Source: WTJO01 sp965660165
GTDB lineage: Bacteria > Pseudomonadota > Alphaproteobacteria > Puniceispirillales > Puniceispirillaceae
Assembly (NCBI GenBank): GCA_965660165.1
Contig: CBFHYU010000001.1
Coordinates: 186,001-250,000, forward strand
Reading direction: 5' to 3'
DNA: 64,000 nt
Position numbers and translations under genes: made by a program. Shown piece after piece: positions 44,720-53,013 of this stretch; the stretch's first letter is position 1, and every line of letters starts with the position of its first letter. The notes under the pieces were generated by a model. The model saw only the letters and a program-made list of their open reading frames with translations, ran no database searches and was not told where the DNA came from.

Positions 44720-45790
44720 TTAGCTCATCCCTAGCACACGCTGGATAGCATTTGAGGTATAATCGACCATCGGAATTATTTTTGCATAATTCATATGGCG
44801 AGGCCCTATCACACCAACCGCTCCGATAATCTGGCGTTCACTATCCCGATAAGGGCTAATCACCATCGCACAGCCTGTCTGGGCAAATAAATCATGATCT
44901 GAGCCAATAAAAATCTGCAGCCCATCAGCCTTTGCAACAGCATCCATCAAATGCCCTGCATGATGTTGCATTTCAAGCTTGTCAAACAGCACGCGTACAC
45001 GGCCAATTTCATCTATGGCACGCACATCTTCTAGCAAATTTCCTTGTCCGTTAATGATCAGAGATGCCTCTGCTCCGCCTTCACCATCAGACCAGCAGGC
45101 AACTCCGCGCGCCACAAGATCAGATGTAAGCGTGTCAAGCTCAGCCTTATATTCACCTTTTTCATCTGACACTAGCTGTTTAATCTCTGAGACAGTGCGG
45201 CCTTTGAAGCGATGATTCATATAATTTGCTGCCTCATCTATCACACTCTGATTAAGATTTTTGGGCAGGGTAATCAGCCTATTTTCCACATGACCATTAT
45301 CATAGACCAGAATAACCAATATCCGACTATCATGAACTGGCACAAATTCAATATGTTTTATCGCAAGCTCTTCGGTTGGTGACATCACCAGCGATGCATG
45401 ACGAGACAGGCCAGATAATGTGCGGCTAGCATTTTCAAGTAGCTGTTCGACACTCATGCCCTGTTTGGCAAGCATCCCTGCAAAATGTGCCTGCTCATCT
45501 TTGGAAAGCTCGCCCCGAACTTCGATTAGCCCATCCACAAATAGCCGCAAGCCTTCTTGAGTTGGAATGCGGCCAGCAGATCGGTGAGGTGAGAATAACA
45601 GACCTGCTGTTTCCAACTCAGACATAATTGATCTGATAGAGGCAGAGGATAAATGTATATCAGCCTGCTCAGCTATCACAGACGAGCCAACCGCACTTCC
45701 CATATCAAGATAGCTATTTACAATGCGGTTAAAAATATTCTGTGATCTTTGGGTTAGCTCATCAAGTGATGCTACGCTCATTTCGGGCAA
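44720..45790 (-). CDS. hrcA: Heat-inducible transcription repressor HrcA
   Basis: Repressor that binds CIRCE operators of groE and sometimes dnaK. It has 356 residues: a winged-helix N-terminus (about 1-75, HLSSASIRSIMSELETAGLL and PHRSAGRIPTQEGLRLFVD), a GAF-like domain and the C-terminal MNYAKIIPMVDYTSNAIQRVL. I found no CIRCE element in this window, so its targets are probably groESL elsewhere. In relatives hrcA lies directly between grpE and rph; here two extra genes sit on the grpE side. Confidence 0.95.
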   Translation of the reverse strand: MPEMSVASLDELTQRSQNIFNRIVNSYLDMGSAVGSSVIAEQADIHLSSASIRSIMSELETAGLLFSPHRSAGRIPTQEGLRLFVDGLIEVRGELSKDEQAHFAGMLAKQGMSVEQLLENASRTLSGLSRHASLVMSPTEELAIKHIEFVPVHDSRILVILVYDNGHVENRLITLPKNLNQSVIDEAANYMNHRFKGRTVSEIKQLVSDEKGEYKAELDTLTSDLVARGVACWSDGEGGAEASLIINGQGNLLEDVRAIDEIGRVRVLFDKLEMQHHAGHLMDAVAKADGLQIFIGSDHDLFAQTGCAMVISPYRDSERQIIGAVGVIGPRHMNYAKIIPMVDYTSNAIQRVLGMS

Positions 45791-45833
45791 CCATCCTGTT
45801 AGATATTAGGGTCTGGCGAGAGTGATATTCACC

Positions 45834-45861
45834 TTCACATAGACATAGACTATAGTATAAG
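45834..45861 (+). promoter_or_regulatory. Promoter of the rph-rdgB-hemW unit
   Basis: -35 TTCACA (45834-45839), 16-base spacer, -10 TATAAG (45856-45861), each five of six to consensus. Predicted start near 45868, about 48 bases before the rph ATG. Confidence 0.55.
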
Positions 45862-45915
45862 CAAAGTGATAAAAAAGACAAAATCTACAATTATTCAGGA
45901 AAGCAGATTTAGATT

Positions 45916-46647
45916 ATGACAGCCTCGCGCTCTGAGAATAGACGCTTTGATAGTTTGCGTGCATTTTCCTTTACCCCTCATTATTCCCCCTATGCAGAAG
46001 GCTCGTGTTTAATTCGTGCAGGAAATACTCATGTCATTTGCACAGCTTCAGTTGAAGAGCGCGTGCCCCCATTTTTGCGGAATACAGGCAAAGGCTGGGT
46101 CACCGCAGAATATGGCATGTTGCCGCGGGCTACACATTCCAGAATGGATAGAGAAGCCGCACGAGGAAAACAGTCTGGCCGTACGCAAGAAATCCAACGT
46201 CTTATCGGACGTGCTTTGCGGGCTGTTACCGATTTATCTGCTTTGGGCGAACGGCAAATCAAAATTGATTGTGATGTTATTCAGGCAGATGGCGGCACCC
46301 GAACAGCCTCAATCACAGGCGCATGGGTTGCGCTGTCTTTGGCGATTGAAAAGCTGATGCTTGATGGGCAGATAAGCGGACAGGTGCTCACAGATCAGGT
46401 TGCAGCTATTTCATGTGGCATCAAAAATGGCGAAGCTTTGCTTGATCTAGACTATGAAGAAGATAGCTCAGCAGATACGGATGCGAATTTTGTGCTAACC
46501 GCAACAGGGGGCATTGTTGAAATTCAGGGCACTGCAGAACATCACCCATTCAGCCCTGATCAATTTTATCAGATGATGACACTTGCCCAAAACGGATGCA
46601 CAGAATTATTCACTGCCCAGCTAGAGGCTGCCAGAAGAACAGCGTAA
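45916..46647 (+). CDS. rph: Ribonuclease PH
   Basis: Phosphorolytic 3'-5' exoribonuclease trimming tRNA 3' ends. It has 243 residues. ENRRFDSLRAFSFTPHY starts the fold. The phosphate and catalytic signature GWVTAEYGMLPRATHSRMDREAARGKQSGRTQEIQ is followed by the VIQADGGTRTASITGAW block with the catalytic Asp. It is full length, unlike the truncated rph of some E. coli K-12 strains. Divergent from hrcA, first of rph-rdgB-hemW. Confidence 0.96.
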   Translation: MTASRSENRRFDSLRAFSFTPHYSPYAEGSCLIRAGNTHVICTASVEERVPPFLRNTGKGWVTAEYGMLPRATHSRMDREAARGKQSGRTQEIQRLIGRALRAVTDLSALGERQIKIDCDVIQADGGTRTASITGAWVALSLAIEKLMLDGQISGQVLTDQVAAISCGIKNGEALLDLDYEEDSSADTDANFVLTATGGIVEIQGTAEHHPFSPDQFYQMMTLAQNGCTELFTAQLEAARRTA

Positions 46648-46680
46648 CTCAACGCGATTACCCTATTAAAAGGCTGAAAC

Positions 46681-47298
46681 ATGACATCACCGCGCCAGCT
46701 TAACGTCAACGACACGCTTGTGATTGCAAGCCATAATATGGGAAAGGTGCGGGAAATCACAGAGCTGCTTGTGCCTTTGGGCATTACGGTGGTTGGGGCA
46801 GGCGAGCTTGGATTAGAAGAGCCTGAAGAAACAGGCACAAGCTTTATCGAAAATGCCGAGTTAAAGGCAAAGCTGGCAGCACAGCATAGCCAGCTTCCAG
46901 CACTAGCAGATGATTCAGGGCTAGCTGTGCATGCGTTGGGGGGTGCGCCAGGCATTTATTCAGCTCGTTGGGCAGGCGCAGATAAAAATTTTGAGGCTGC
47001 AATGAAGCGTGTTGCAGATGCTGTATTGATGGCAGGGTCAACCGACAGGCGCTGTCACTTTGTCTGTGCATTATCGCTAGCATGGCCAGATGGTCATTGT
47101 GAGAGTTTTGAAGGGCGTGTTAATGGCACGATTACATGGCCAAAGCGCGGTGAAAACGGATTTGGCTATGATGCTATCTTCACCCCGCTTGGATATGAGA
47201 TGACATTCGGTGAAATGGAGCCTGAGAAAAAACATGCGATGAGCCATCGTGCAGATGCGTTTAATCAGCTAGTGTCATCATGTCTCAGACCAGCATAA
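46681..47298 (+). CDS. rdgB: dITP/XTP pyrophosphatase (RdgB/HAM1)
   Basis: House-cleaning enzyme hydrolysing non-canonical purine NTPs. It has 205 residues. VIASHNMGKVREI (residues 14-26), PALADDSGLAVHALGGAPGIYSARWAG-type catalytic block and GENGFGYDAIFTP are all present, along with the C-terminal MSHRADAF. It overlaps hemW by 19 bases, implying coupled translation. Confidence 0.95.
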   Translation: MTSPRQLNVNDTLVIASHNMGKVREITELLVPLGITVVGAGELGLEEPEETGTSFIENAELKAKLAAQHSQLPALADDSGLAVHALGGAPGIYSARWAGADKNFEAAMKRVADAVLMAGSTDRRCHFVCALSLAWPDGHCESFEGRVNGTITWPKRGENGFGYDAIFTPLGYEMTFGEMEPEKKHAMSHRADAFNQLVSSCLRPA

Positions 47299-48446
47299 GC
47301 TTATATGTGCATTGGCCATTTTGCCTGTCAAAATGCCCCTATTGTGATTTTAATTCCCATATTGCAGATGAAATAGAGGTTTCGGACTGGCAACAAGCAA
47401 TGCTGTCAGAACTTGATTATATGGCGCAATTCTTTGCTGAAAAAACATCACAAAACCCCGCTTCTGTGCCGATTGATACGATTTTTTTTGGAGGCGGCAC
47501 ACCTTCATTGATGCCGCCAGAACTGATAGGCTCAATCATTGATAAGGCGCTTTCACTATTTTCACAAACAGATGCGATAGAAATCACTGCAGAAGCAAAT
47601 CCAAGCTCAGTCGAAACAGCCAAAATAGCCGATTTTGCGCTAGCAGGGGTAAATAGGCTGTCGGTAGGAGTGCAGTCCCTTGATAGGGCAGGATTAACAT
47701 TTCTGGGCAGACAACATAGCCCTGAAGATGCGCTTCACGCGCTTGATATTGCGCAATCTCATCTTAGCCGCGTGTCATGCGATATGATGTATGGGCTACC
47801 TGAACAGACCGCAGATGAATGGCACGCCCAGCTAGACCTATTGCTTGGCAGAGAGCTAGCTCATCTTTCTGCCTATCAGCTTACGATAGAAGCGGGCACG
47901 ATATTTCACAGCCGCGCGCGCAAAGGCGATGTGCTGGTGGCAGAAGATGACCATGTAGCCATGCTATATCAGCTTACTGAGCAGGTCTGTAATGAAGCTG
48001 GCCTATCTGCCTATGAAATTTCAAATTATGCAAAAAATGGTGAAGCCTCACGTCATAATCTGTGTTATTGGCGATCAGGTAATTGGCTTGGAATAGGGCC
48101 TGGCGCGCATGGCCAGTTCTGGGGCAAGGATGAACGCTTTCATCTGGTTAACCGAAGAAGCCCGTCTGGCTGGCTAGCCGACAGTCTCAAAACAGGGCGA
48201 GGCTGTGAGCAGATAAACCATATTACGCCGCGCGAAATATTTGATAATTACTGGATGATGGGTCTAAGAATGACTGAAACGCGAGCATTATCGCCTGATT
48301 TTCTTAGCCCCGAATTCAGTCTTGATACAAAATGGCTAGATATTTTTTGCGATGAAGGCTGGCTTGTCCGTGATTCAGACGCTATTGCAACAACGCTGGA
48401 AGGTCGATTGCGGCTTGATTATATGCTGGCAAAGCTTCTTGGTTAG
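47280..48446 (+). CDS. hemW: Radical-SAM heme chaperone HemW
   Basis: HemN-like protein proposed to insert heme into respiratory enzymes. It has 388 residues. The radical-SAM cysteines are in CLSKCPYCDF (residues 15, 19 and 22), which has the HemW rather than the HemN surroundings. IFFGGGTPSLMPP and RLSVGVQSLD are further signatures. The extra cysteine of true HemN coproporphyrinogen dehydrogenase is not in the motif. Located after rdgB as in most alphaproteobacteria; it converges with the LppC-like gene three bases away. Confidence 0.93.
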   Translation: MSQTSISLYVHWPFCLSKCPYCDFNSHIADEIEVSDWQQAMLSELDYMAQFFAEKTSQNPASVPIDTIFFGGGTPSLMPPELIGSIIDKALSLFSQTDAIEITAEANPSSVETAKIADFALAGVNRLSVGVQSLDRAGLTFLGRQHSPEDALHALDIAQSHLSRVSCDMMYGLPEQTADEWHAQLDLLLGRELAHLSAYQLTIEAGTIFHSRARKGDVLVAEDDHVAMLYQLTEQVCNEAGLSAYEISNYAKNGEASRHNLCYWRSGNWLGIGPGAHGQFWGKDERFHLVNRRSPSGWLADSLKTGRGCEQINHITPREIFDNYWMMGLRMTETRALSPDFLSPEFSLDTKWLDIFCDEGWLVRDSDAIATTLEGRLRLDYMLAKLLG

Positions 48447-48449
48447 GGC

Positions 48450-49925
48450 TTATAGATCAGCTAGCGTGCCTGCCTCAATCCGATATAATTTATAGGCTCT
48501 GTTATTGCGACCATCTGGCAATAACGTAAATGCCCCTGAAAAGCCTGAAAAGCCTTTATCCCTGAGCAGACTTTTTGTCCAATCAATCTCATCAGAGCTG
48601 GTATGTTGTGATTTTGTAATCGCAATCACTGCCATCACATCAAAACCAAGCCGTGACAATATAGAAGGATATTGTGAAAAATAATCGCGCCATATCGAAT
48701 CAAACCGCTCTTTTTGGGGCAGTACGGCTTGGGTTATGATTGCGCCTTGCAGTGACGGCTCTGACACAAGCTCAGCTCGCCCCCATAAATCTGTGCCTAA
48801 ATAGGTCACGCGGCTAGGGCCTAAATCATAGTAATCAAGCACTGGGGCGGTGCGCAGAATAAATTCAGGATTGCCCGCAAGTAGCACAGAATCATAAAGT
48901 GGCGGTGGTAATAGCGCGCCATCTTCTGAGGGCGGCTGATAGCCTGAAAATGATTTGATAGCCTCTTTTAGACGTGGCTCATCTGCTAGTAAATCATCGC
49001 TCAACAGTGTAATTTGGGCAGCTGACATACCAAAATCAGCCAATCTGGCCTGTGCATGAGATAATAAGGTTTGGCCAAAGCTATCTTCTGAGGCAAGAAT
49101 CGCGATGCGTGATTTATCCTGTTCAATCACATGCGCAAGCAGATTATCTAGTTGCTGTTCTGGCAGATATCCAAGCAGCCATGATCCTGTTTGGGCGGCT
49201 GCCATATTGTTCGATAGTGATAGCACTGGAATATTATAGGCTGCCATCACAGGCGCAATTTTTGATAATGGATATGAGAATAATGGCCCAATTGTAACGT
49301 CAATATCAGCAGACAGGGCTGAGGCGGCAATGTCATCAAGATTCTCTGGATTGCCTGTGTCAAAATATAATAACTCAATCTGGGTTGATTTGGTCTGGAA
49401 TAGCGCCAATTCTGCGCCATTTGCGATAGCCTGTCCCAATTGGCTATAGTCTCCTGAAAGCGGAACAAACATCCCAATTCTTAGCTGTCCTGACTGCTTT
49501 TCTGATAGCTGATAATCTGATTTTGGCTGAAGAAGTGGTTTTGTTTTCTGTTTTAACAAATCTAGCGCTGCATCTAGCGCTTTGCTGGCACGCTCATTTT
49601 CAATATTATTGACCTCACCAGACGCCAACGGGGTCAATAGCACCTGATCATCAGCCATCAGCTGTTCAGTGTCAGATAATAGCGCACTGCCAGCATCCTG
49701 TTCAATCTGATCAATCAGATTGCCGACAATATCTTGCTGGTTTTCATCAGTTTGAGGCGCAGCTTGCGGGCGGATAGCCGTATTTTGCACTACAGGCGCA
49801 ACTCTAGGTGCGGGTATGTCTTGCCGAGCTGTTTGTGGTGTTGTCTGACAACCAGAAAGCCACATCATAGCGCCTATCAACACCCATGCTGAAACAGAAT
49901 ATTTCTGTGTTATCAAATATGTCAT
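48450..49925 (-). CDS. LppC/LpoA-type lipoprotein (penicillin-binding protein activator)
   Basis: Likely outer-membrane lipoprotein with a periplasmic-binding-protein fold. From ATG 49925 the signal MTYLITQKYSVSAWVLIG runs to the lipobox LSGC. Longer starts exist at ATG 49946 and GTG 49964, and none has a clear ribosome-binding site. The ligand-binding-like domain begins at RIGMFVPLSGDYSQLGQAIA and runs to the end. The family includes E. coli LpoA, which activates PBP1A; in alphaproteobacteria the partner is not established. It is divergent from rsmI, matching the lpoA-rsmI neighbourhood of other proteobacteria. Confidence 0.86.
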   Translation of the reverse strand: MTYLITQKYSVSAWVLIGAMMWLSGCQTTPQTARQDIPAPRVAPVVQNTAIRPQAAPQTDENQQDIVGNLIDQIEQDAGSALLSDTEQLMADDQVLLTPLASGEVNNIENERASKALDAALDLLKQKTKPLLQPKSDYQLSEKQSGQLRIGMFVPLSGDYSQLGQAIANGAELALFQTKSTQIELLYFDTGNPENLDDIAASALSADIDVTIGPLFSYPLSKIAPVMAAYNIPVLSLSNNMAAAQTGSWLLGYLPEQQLDNLLAHVIEQDKSRIAILASEDSFGQTLLSHAQARLADFGMSAAQITLLSDDLLADEPRLKEAIKSFSGYQPPSEDGALLPPPLYDSVLLAGNPEFILRTAPVLDYYDLGPSRVTYLGTDLWGRAELVSEPSLQGAIITQAVLPQKERFDSIWRDYFSQYPSILSRLGFDVMAVIAITKSQHTSSDEIDWTKSLLRDKGFSGFSGAFTLLPDGRNNRAYKLYRIEAGTLADL

Positions 49926-50020
49926 TCCATTATCTGCCTGACGCATATCTATTAGATAAGTCACCTTACAGATGAAGCCTTATCCAGATCAAACATTCTT
50001 CGCAATTTCACCAAAGCTCA

Positions 50021-50029
50021 TGCTATAAT
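50021..50029 (+). promoter_or_regulatory. Extended -10 promoter at the rsmI start (leaderless mRNA?)
   Basis: TG-C-TATAAT (TATAAT at 50024-50029) is a perfect extended -10. The rsmI ATG is at 50035, so the usual start point, six or seven bases after the -10, falls on or next to the ATG. There is no clear -35 and no ribosome-binding site between. Confidence 0.55.
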
Positions 50030-50034
50030 AAGCT

Positions 50035-50865
50035 ATGCTCTTGCTTATCTCAACGCCTATCGGAAATCTTGGTGACTTATCTGCTCGCGCCGCTGAAATG
50101 CTAGCCAAAGCGGATATTATTGCTTGCGAAGATACCCGTCAGACACGCAAGCTGATGTTGCTGAGCGGGATTAAGCCAACAGGCAGATTATTGGCCTATC
50201 ATGATCATAATGGCGAGCATATGCGGCCTGAATTGCTAAAGCAGATGAGCGCTGGCAAGCTGGTAGCGCTGGTAAGTGATGCGGGCACGCCATTGATATC
50301 TGATCCTGGCTATAAGCTGGTGGCATGCTGTCATGAACAGGGGATTCAGGTATCTGCTGTGCCAGGTGCATCTGCGGCATTGATGGCCTTAACCATTTCA
50401 GGGCTGCCAAGTGATCAGTTCGCCTTTATGGGATTTCTGCCTCAAAAGAAAACCGCCCTAGAGCAGGCAATTCGCACCGCATCAGAGTTTCCCATGACCC
50501 AAATCTGGTTTGAAACAGCCAAAAGGCTGGCACATAGTCTTGAGGTGTTTTCCAAAATTCAAGGAGACAGGCCTGCGGCAATCACAAGAGAGCTGACAAA
50601 ATTATACGAGCATGTTGAAACAGGTACATTGGCTAAACTAGCAACAAAATATCAAGGAAGCCCTGCCCCAAAAGGCGAGATTGTGTTGGTTATTGGCGGG
50701 AAAGCCAAAGATGACACAGAATTTGATGATGCACATATAGGTCAGCTTTTGACTGAATATCTTAATCATCATAGCCTTAGAGATGCGGTGCAGATGGTGC
50801 AGGATATTTCAGGGCGCAGGCATAAGGATATTTACCAGCTTGCGCTTTCGCTAAAACAGCAATAA
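50035..50865 (+). CDS. rsmI: 16S rRNA (cytidine1402-2'-O)-methyltransferase RsmI
   Basis: Methylates the 2'-OH of C1402 in the 16S rRNA decoding centre with SAM. It has 276 residues. LISTPIGNLGDLSARAAEML and IIACEDTRQTRKLM at the N-terminus and ALVSDAGTPLISDPGYKLV are RsmI signatures, with the C-terminal RsmI HTH-like part (LLTEYLNHHSLRDAVQMV). It is followed by yraN. Divergent from the LppC-like gene. Its promoter lies so close to the ATG that the mRNA may lack a leader. Confidence 0.95.
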   Translation: MLLLISTPIGNLGDLSARAAEMLAKADIIACEDTRQTRKLMLLSGIKPTGRLLAYHDHNGEHMRPELLKQMSAGKLVALVSDAGTPLISDPGYKLVACCHEQGIQVSAVPGASAALMALTISGLPSDQFAFMGFLPQKKTALEQAIRTASEFPMTQIWFETAKRLAHSLEVFSKIQGDRPAAITRELTKLYEHVETGTLAKLATKYQGSPAPKGEIVLVIGGKAKDDTEFDDAHIGQLLTEYLNHHSLRDAVQMVQDISGRRHKDIYQLALSLKQQ

Positions 50866-50918
50866 TCACGCATCCCTGTTCAGCTAGCATAGCGAATTAT
50901 CACCATAAAGACCCTATT

Positions 50919-51362
50919 ATGCTCGGAAAATATTGCGGCCAGCTTAAACAGCTTTATTCACCTGCTCGTAACAGAACACAGCATGCATCACAGGCGCGCC
51001 TATTATCAGCAAAAAACCGAAAAAAAGCCGAGATACGCGGACGCAGAGCAGAAATATGGGTAATGTGTGTCTATATTCTATGTGGGTATTGGCCTATAGC
51101 TAGACGGTTGCGAACCAGGGCCGGCGAGATTGATTTGCTAATGCGGCGCGGTAAAACCCTTATCGCAATAGAGGTAAAATATCGCGCTGATCATCTAGCA
51201 GAGACAGCCCTGCCATCGCATCACCAACGGCGCAGAGTAATACGGGCATTACACAGTATCTGGCCATATTATGCCCAAATCGGGTTCCAAACCATCCATC
51301 TTGATATTGTTGTGTTAGGAAAATGGGGCAAATATAGACGATTTAGGCTAGAGCCCGCATAA
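50919..51362 (+). CDS. yraN: UPF0102 family protein YraN
   Basis: Restriction-endonuclease-like fold protein of uncertain role, with 147 residues. The family core RRLRTRAGEIDLLMRRGKTLIAIEVKYR (about residues 64-91) holds the acidic/lysine residues of the nuclease-like site, GEID and EVK. The first 35 residues are basic and not conserved, so a later start cannot be excluded, but no better ATG is visible. Its position after rsmI is characteristic. Confidence 0.87.
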   Translation: MLGKYCGQLKQLYSPARNRTQHASQARLLSAKNRKKAEIRGRRAEIWVMCVYILCGYWPIARRLRTRAGEIDLLMRRGKTLIAIEVKYRADHLAETALPSHHQRRRVIRALHSIWPYYAQIGFQTIHLDIVVLGKWGKYRRFRLEPA

Positions 51363-51390
51363 ATAACCTAAATGGTATATTGAAGAATTT

Positions 51391-51399
51391 TGGTATAAT
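51391..51399 (+). promoter_or_regulatory. Extended -10 promoter of the BON lipoprotein gene
   Basis: TG-G-TATAAT (TATAAT at 51394-51399), with no clear -35. The start point would be near 51406, about 36 bases before the ATG at 51442, which has a strong AAAGGAAA site six bases upstream. Confidence 0.5.
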
Positions 51400-51441
51400 G
51401 CGTATTGTCTTATGGGGTTCGATTACCAAAGGAAATAGATA

Positions 51442-52035
51442 ATGATTCGCCATATAATTTCTCTTTTCATGATTATTGGAATATCTGGAATGGTGCTTAC
51501 ATCATGTGCACCAGCCGCAGTCGGGATTGGCTCAGCAGCCATAGCGGCGGGAGCGACTGAAAAAGGGATTTCTACATCTGTTGGCGATACTGTTATTTTT
51601 GCCAAGCTCAAGGATAAATTTATTAAAACTGATCAATCTTTGGTAACCAGTATATCAACCTCTGTTAATGACGGAAGCATTCTGCTGACAGGCCGTGTTG
51701 AAACCCAAGAGCAGAAATTTTTGGCCACTAAACTAGCATGGGAAATCAAAGGTGTGACAGAAGTGGTGAATGAGGTTGTGGTCTCTCAGAAACCAAGCAT
51801 AAAAGATAGGGCGAAAGATGTCTCTGCATCTGCTCAGCTAAGGGCATCATTGATTGCAGATAAAAATGTCTCATCGCTGAATTATTCTTTTGATGTGATA
51901 GATGGTATTATCTACATATCTGGTATTGCTGAAAATGCAGAAGAGCGCGACCGTGTTATTGCGCATGCCCAAAAGGTCAAATTTGCCAAGAAAGTCGTTG
52001 ATTATACCATCTTATCCACCGATAAGCGCGACTGA
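51442..52035 (+). CDS. BON-domain lipoprotein (DolP/YraP-like)
   Basis: It has 197 residues. A signal sequence with lipobox LTSC (Cys22) predicts lipid anchoring. Two BON domains follow: about 50-115 (SLVTSISTSVNDGSILLTGRVETQ) and about 125-190 (NYSFDVIDGIIYISGIAENAEE). This is the architecture of E. coli DolP (YraP), which binds anionic phospholipid and supports outer-membrane assembly. The gene position near rsmI-yraN matches the yra locus of E. coli. The function is inferred from the family. Confidence 0.88.
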   Translation: MIRHIISLFMIIGISGMVLTSCAPAAVGIGSAAIAAGATEKGISTSVGDTVIFAKLKDKFIKTDQSLVTSISTSVNDGSILLTGRVETQEQKFLATKLAWEIKGVTEVVNEVVVSQKPSIKDRAKDVSASAQLRASLIADKNVSSLNYSFDVIDGIIYISGIAENAEERDRVIAHAQKVKFAKKVVDYTILSTDKRD

Positions 52036-52044
52036 GGCAGACAG

Positions 52045-53013
52045 ATGTCACTCTTAGTCGGGGTTCAGATGGACCCTATCTCCCAGATTGATATAACAGG
52101 CGATACAACATTCGCACTGGCACTAGAAGCCCAGAATCGTGGCCATGATCTATTTGTCTATGACGTAGATAATATGAGCAGTGATGCACATAGTCTGTGG
52201 GCGCACGGTACCAGCGTTAGATTAAAAGATGAAATTGGCAATCATGTTGAGAGCGGCGCATTGAAGAAGCAGGATTTATCACACTGTGATGTTATTTTGA
52301 TGCGTCAAGACCCGCCCTTTGATATGGGATATATCACCGCAACACATTTGCTAGAACGTCTGCCCTCAACAACTATGGTGGTAAATAATCCAGCAGAAGT
52401 TAGAAATGCACCAGAAAAAATTTTGGTAACACAGTTCCCTGAATTGATGCCGCCAACACTAATTTCCAGAAACATATCTGATATTAAAGCCTTTCGCGAG
52501 GAACATAAGGATATTATCGTCAAACCGTTATATGGCAATGGCGGGGCGGCAGTATTCAGATTGCGCGCTGAAGATCAAAATCTATCTGCTTTGCTTGAAA
52601 TGTTTTTTGCGCAATCCCGAGAGCCTGTCATTGTACAACGCTATCTTGCTGAGGTGACAGAGGGTGATAAGCGGATTATTCTGATTGATGGCAAGGCTGT
52701 GGGTGCGATTAACAGAATGCCGCAAAAAGGTGAGGCACGTTCTAATCTGCATGTTGGCGGCACCGCCCATGCAACAGAACTAAGCACGCGTGACCATGAA
52801 ATTTGCAACCAGATTGGTGACGAGTTGCGCAAACGAGGCCTGCTATTTGTCGGAATCGATGTAATAGGTGAATATCTGACCGAAATCAATGTCACCTCGC
52901 CTACTGGTATTCGTGAGATGAGCCGATTTACTGGCCAGAATATTGCTGGTCTGTTTTGGGATTGTGTTGAAGAAGCCCATCCCCATCATCGCAGCAATGG
53001 TATATTATCCTGA
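52045..53013 (+). CDS. gshB: Glutathione synthetase
   Basis: ATP-grasp ligase joining gamma-glutamylcysteine and glycine. It has 322 residues, the family length. The N-terminal DPISQIDITGDTTFALALEA, the MRQDPPFDMGYITATHLLE block and the ATP-grasp core (DIIVKPLYGNGGAAVFRL) are present, ending with FVGIDVIGEYLTEINVTSPTG. AGGCAGAC precedes the ATG. Its last nine bases overlap the 3' end of the convergent comM gene. Confidence 0.96.
   Translation: MSLLVGVQMDPISQIDITGDTTFALALEAQNRGHDLFVYDVDNMSSDAHSLWAHGTSVRLKDEIGNHVESGALKKQDLSHCDVILMRQDPPFDMGYITATHLLERLPSTTMVVNNPAEVRNAPEKILVTQFPELMPPTLISRNISDIKAFREEHKDIIVKPLYGNGGAAVFRLRAEDQNLSALLEMFFAQSREPVIVQRYLAEVTEGDKRIILIDGKAVGAINRMPQKGEARSNLHVGGTAHATELSTRDHEICNQIGDELRKRGLLFVGIDVIGEYLTEINVTSPTGIREMSRFTGQNIAGLFWDCVEEAHPHHRSNGILS

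Noticed and set aside
45791..45915. CIRCE operator near hrcA
   Set aside because: I looked for TTAGCACTC-N9-GAGTGCTAA here and at grpE and dnaK; the only partial match (GAGAGTGATATTCAC) does not fit.
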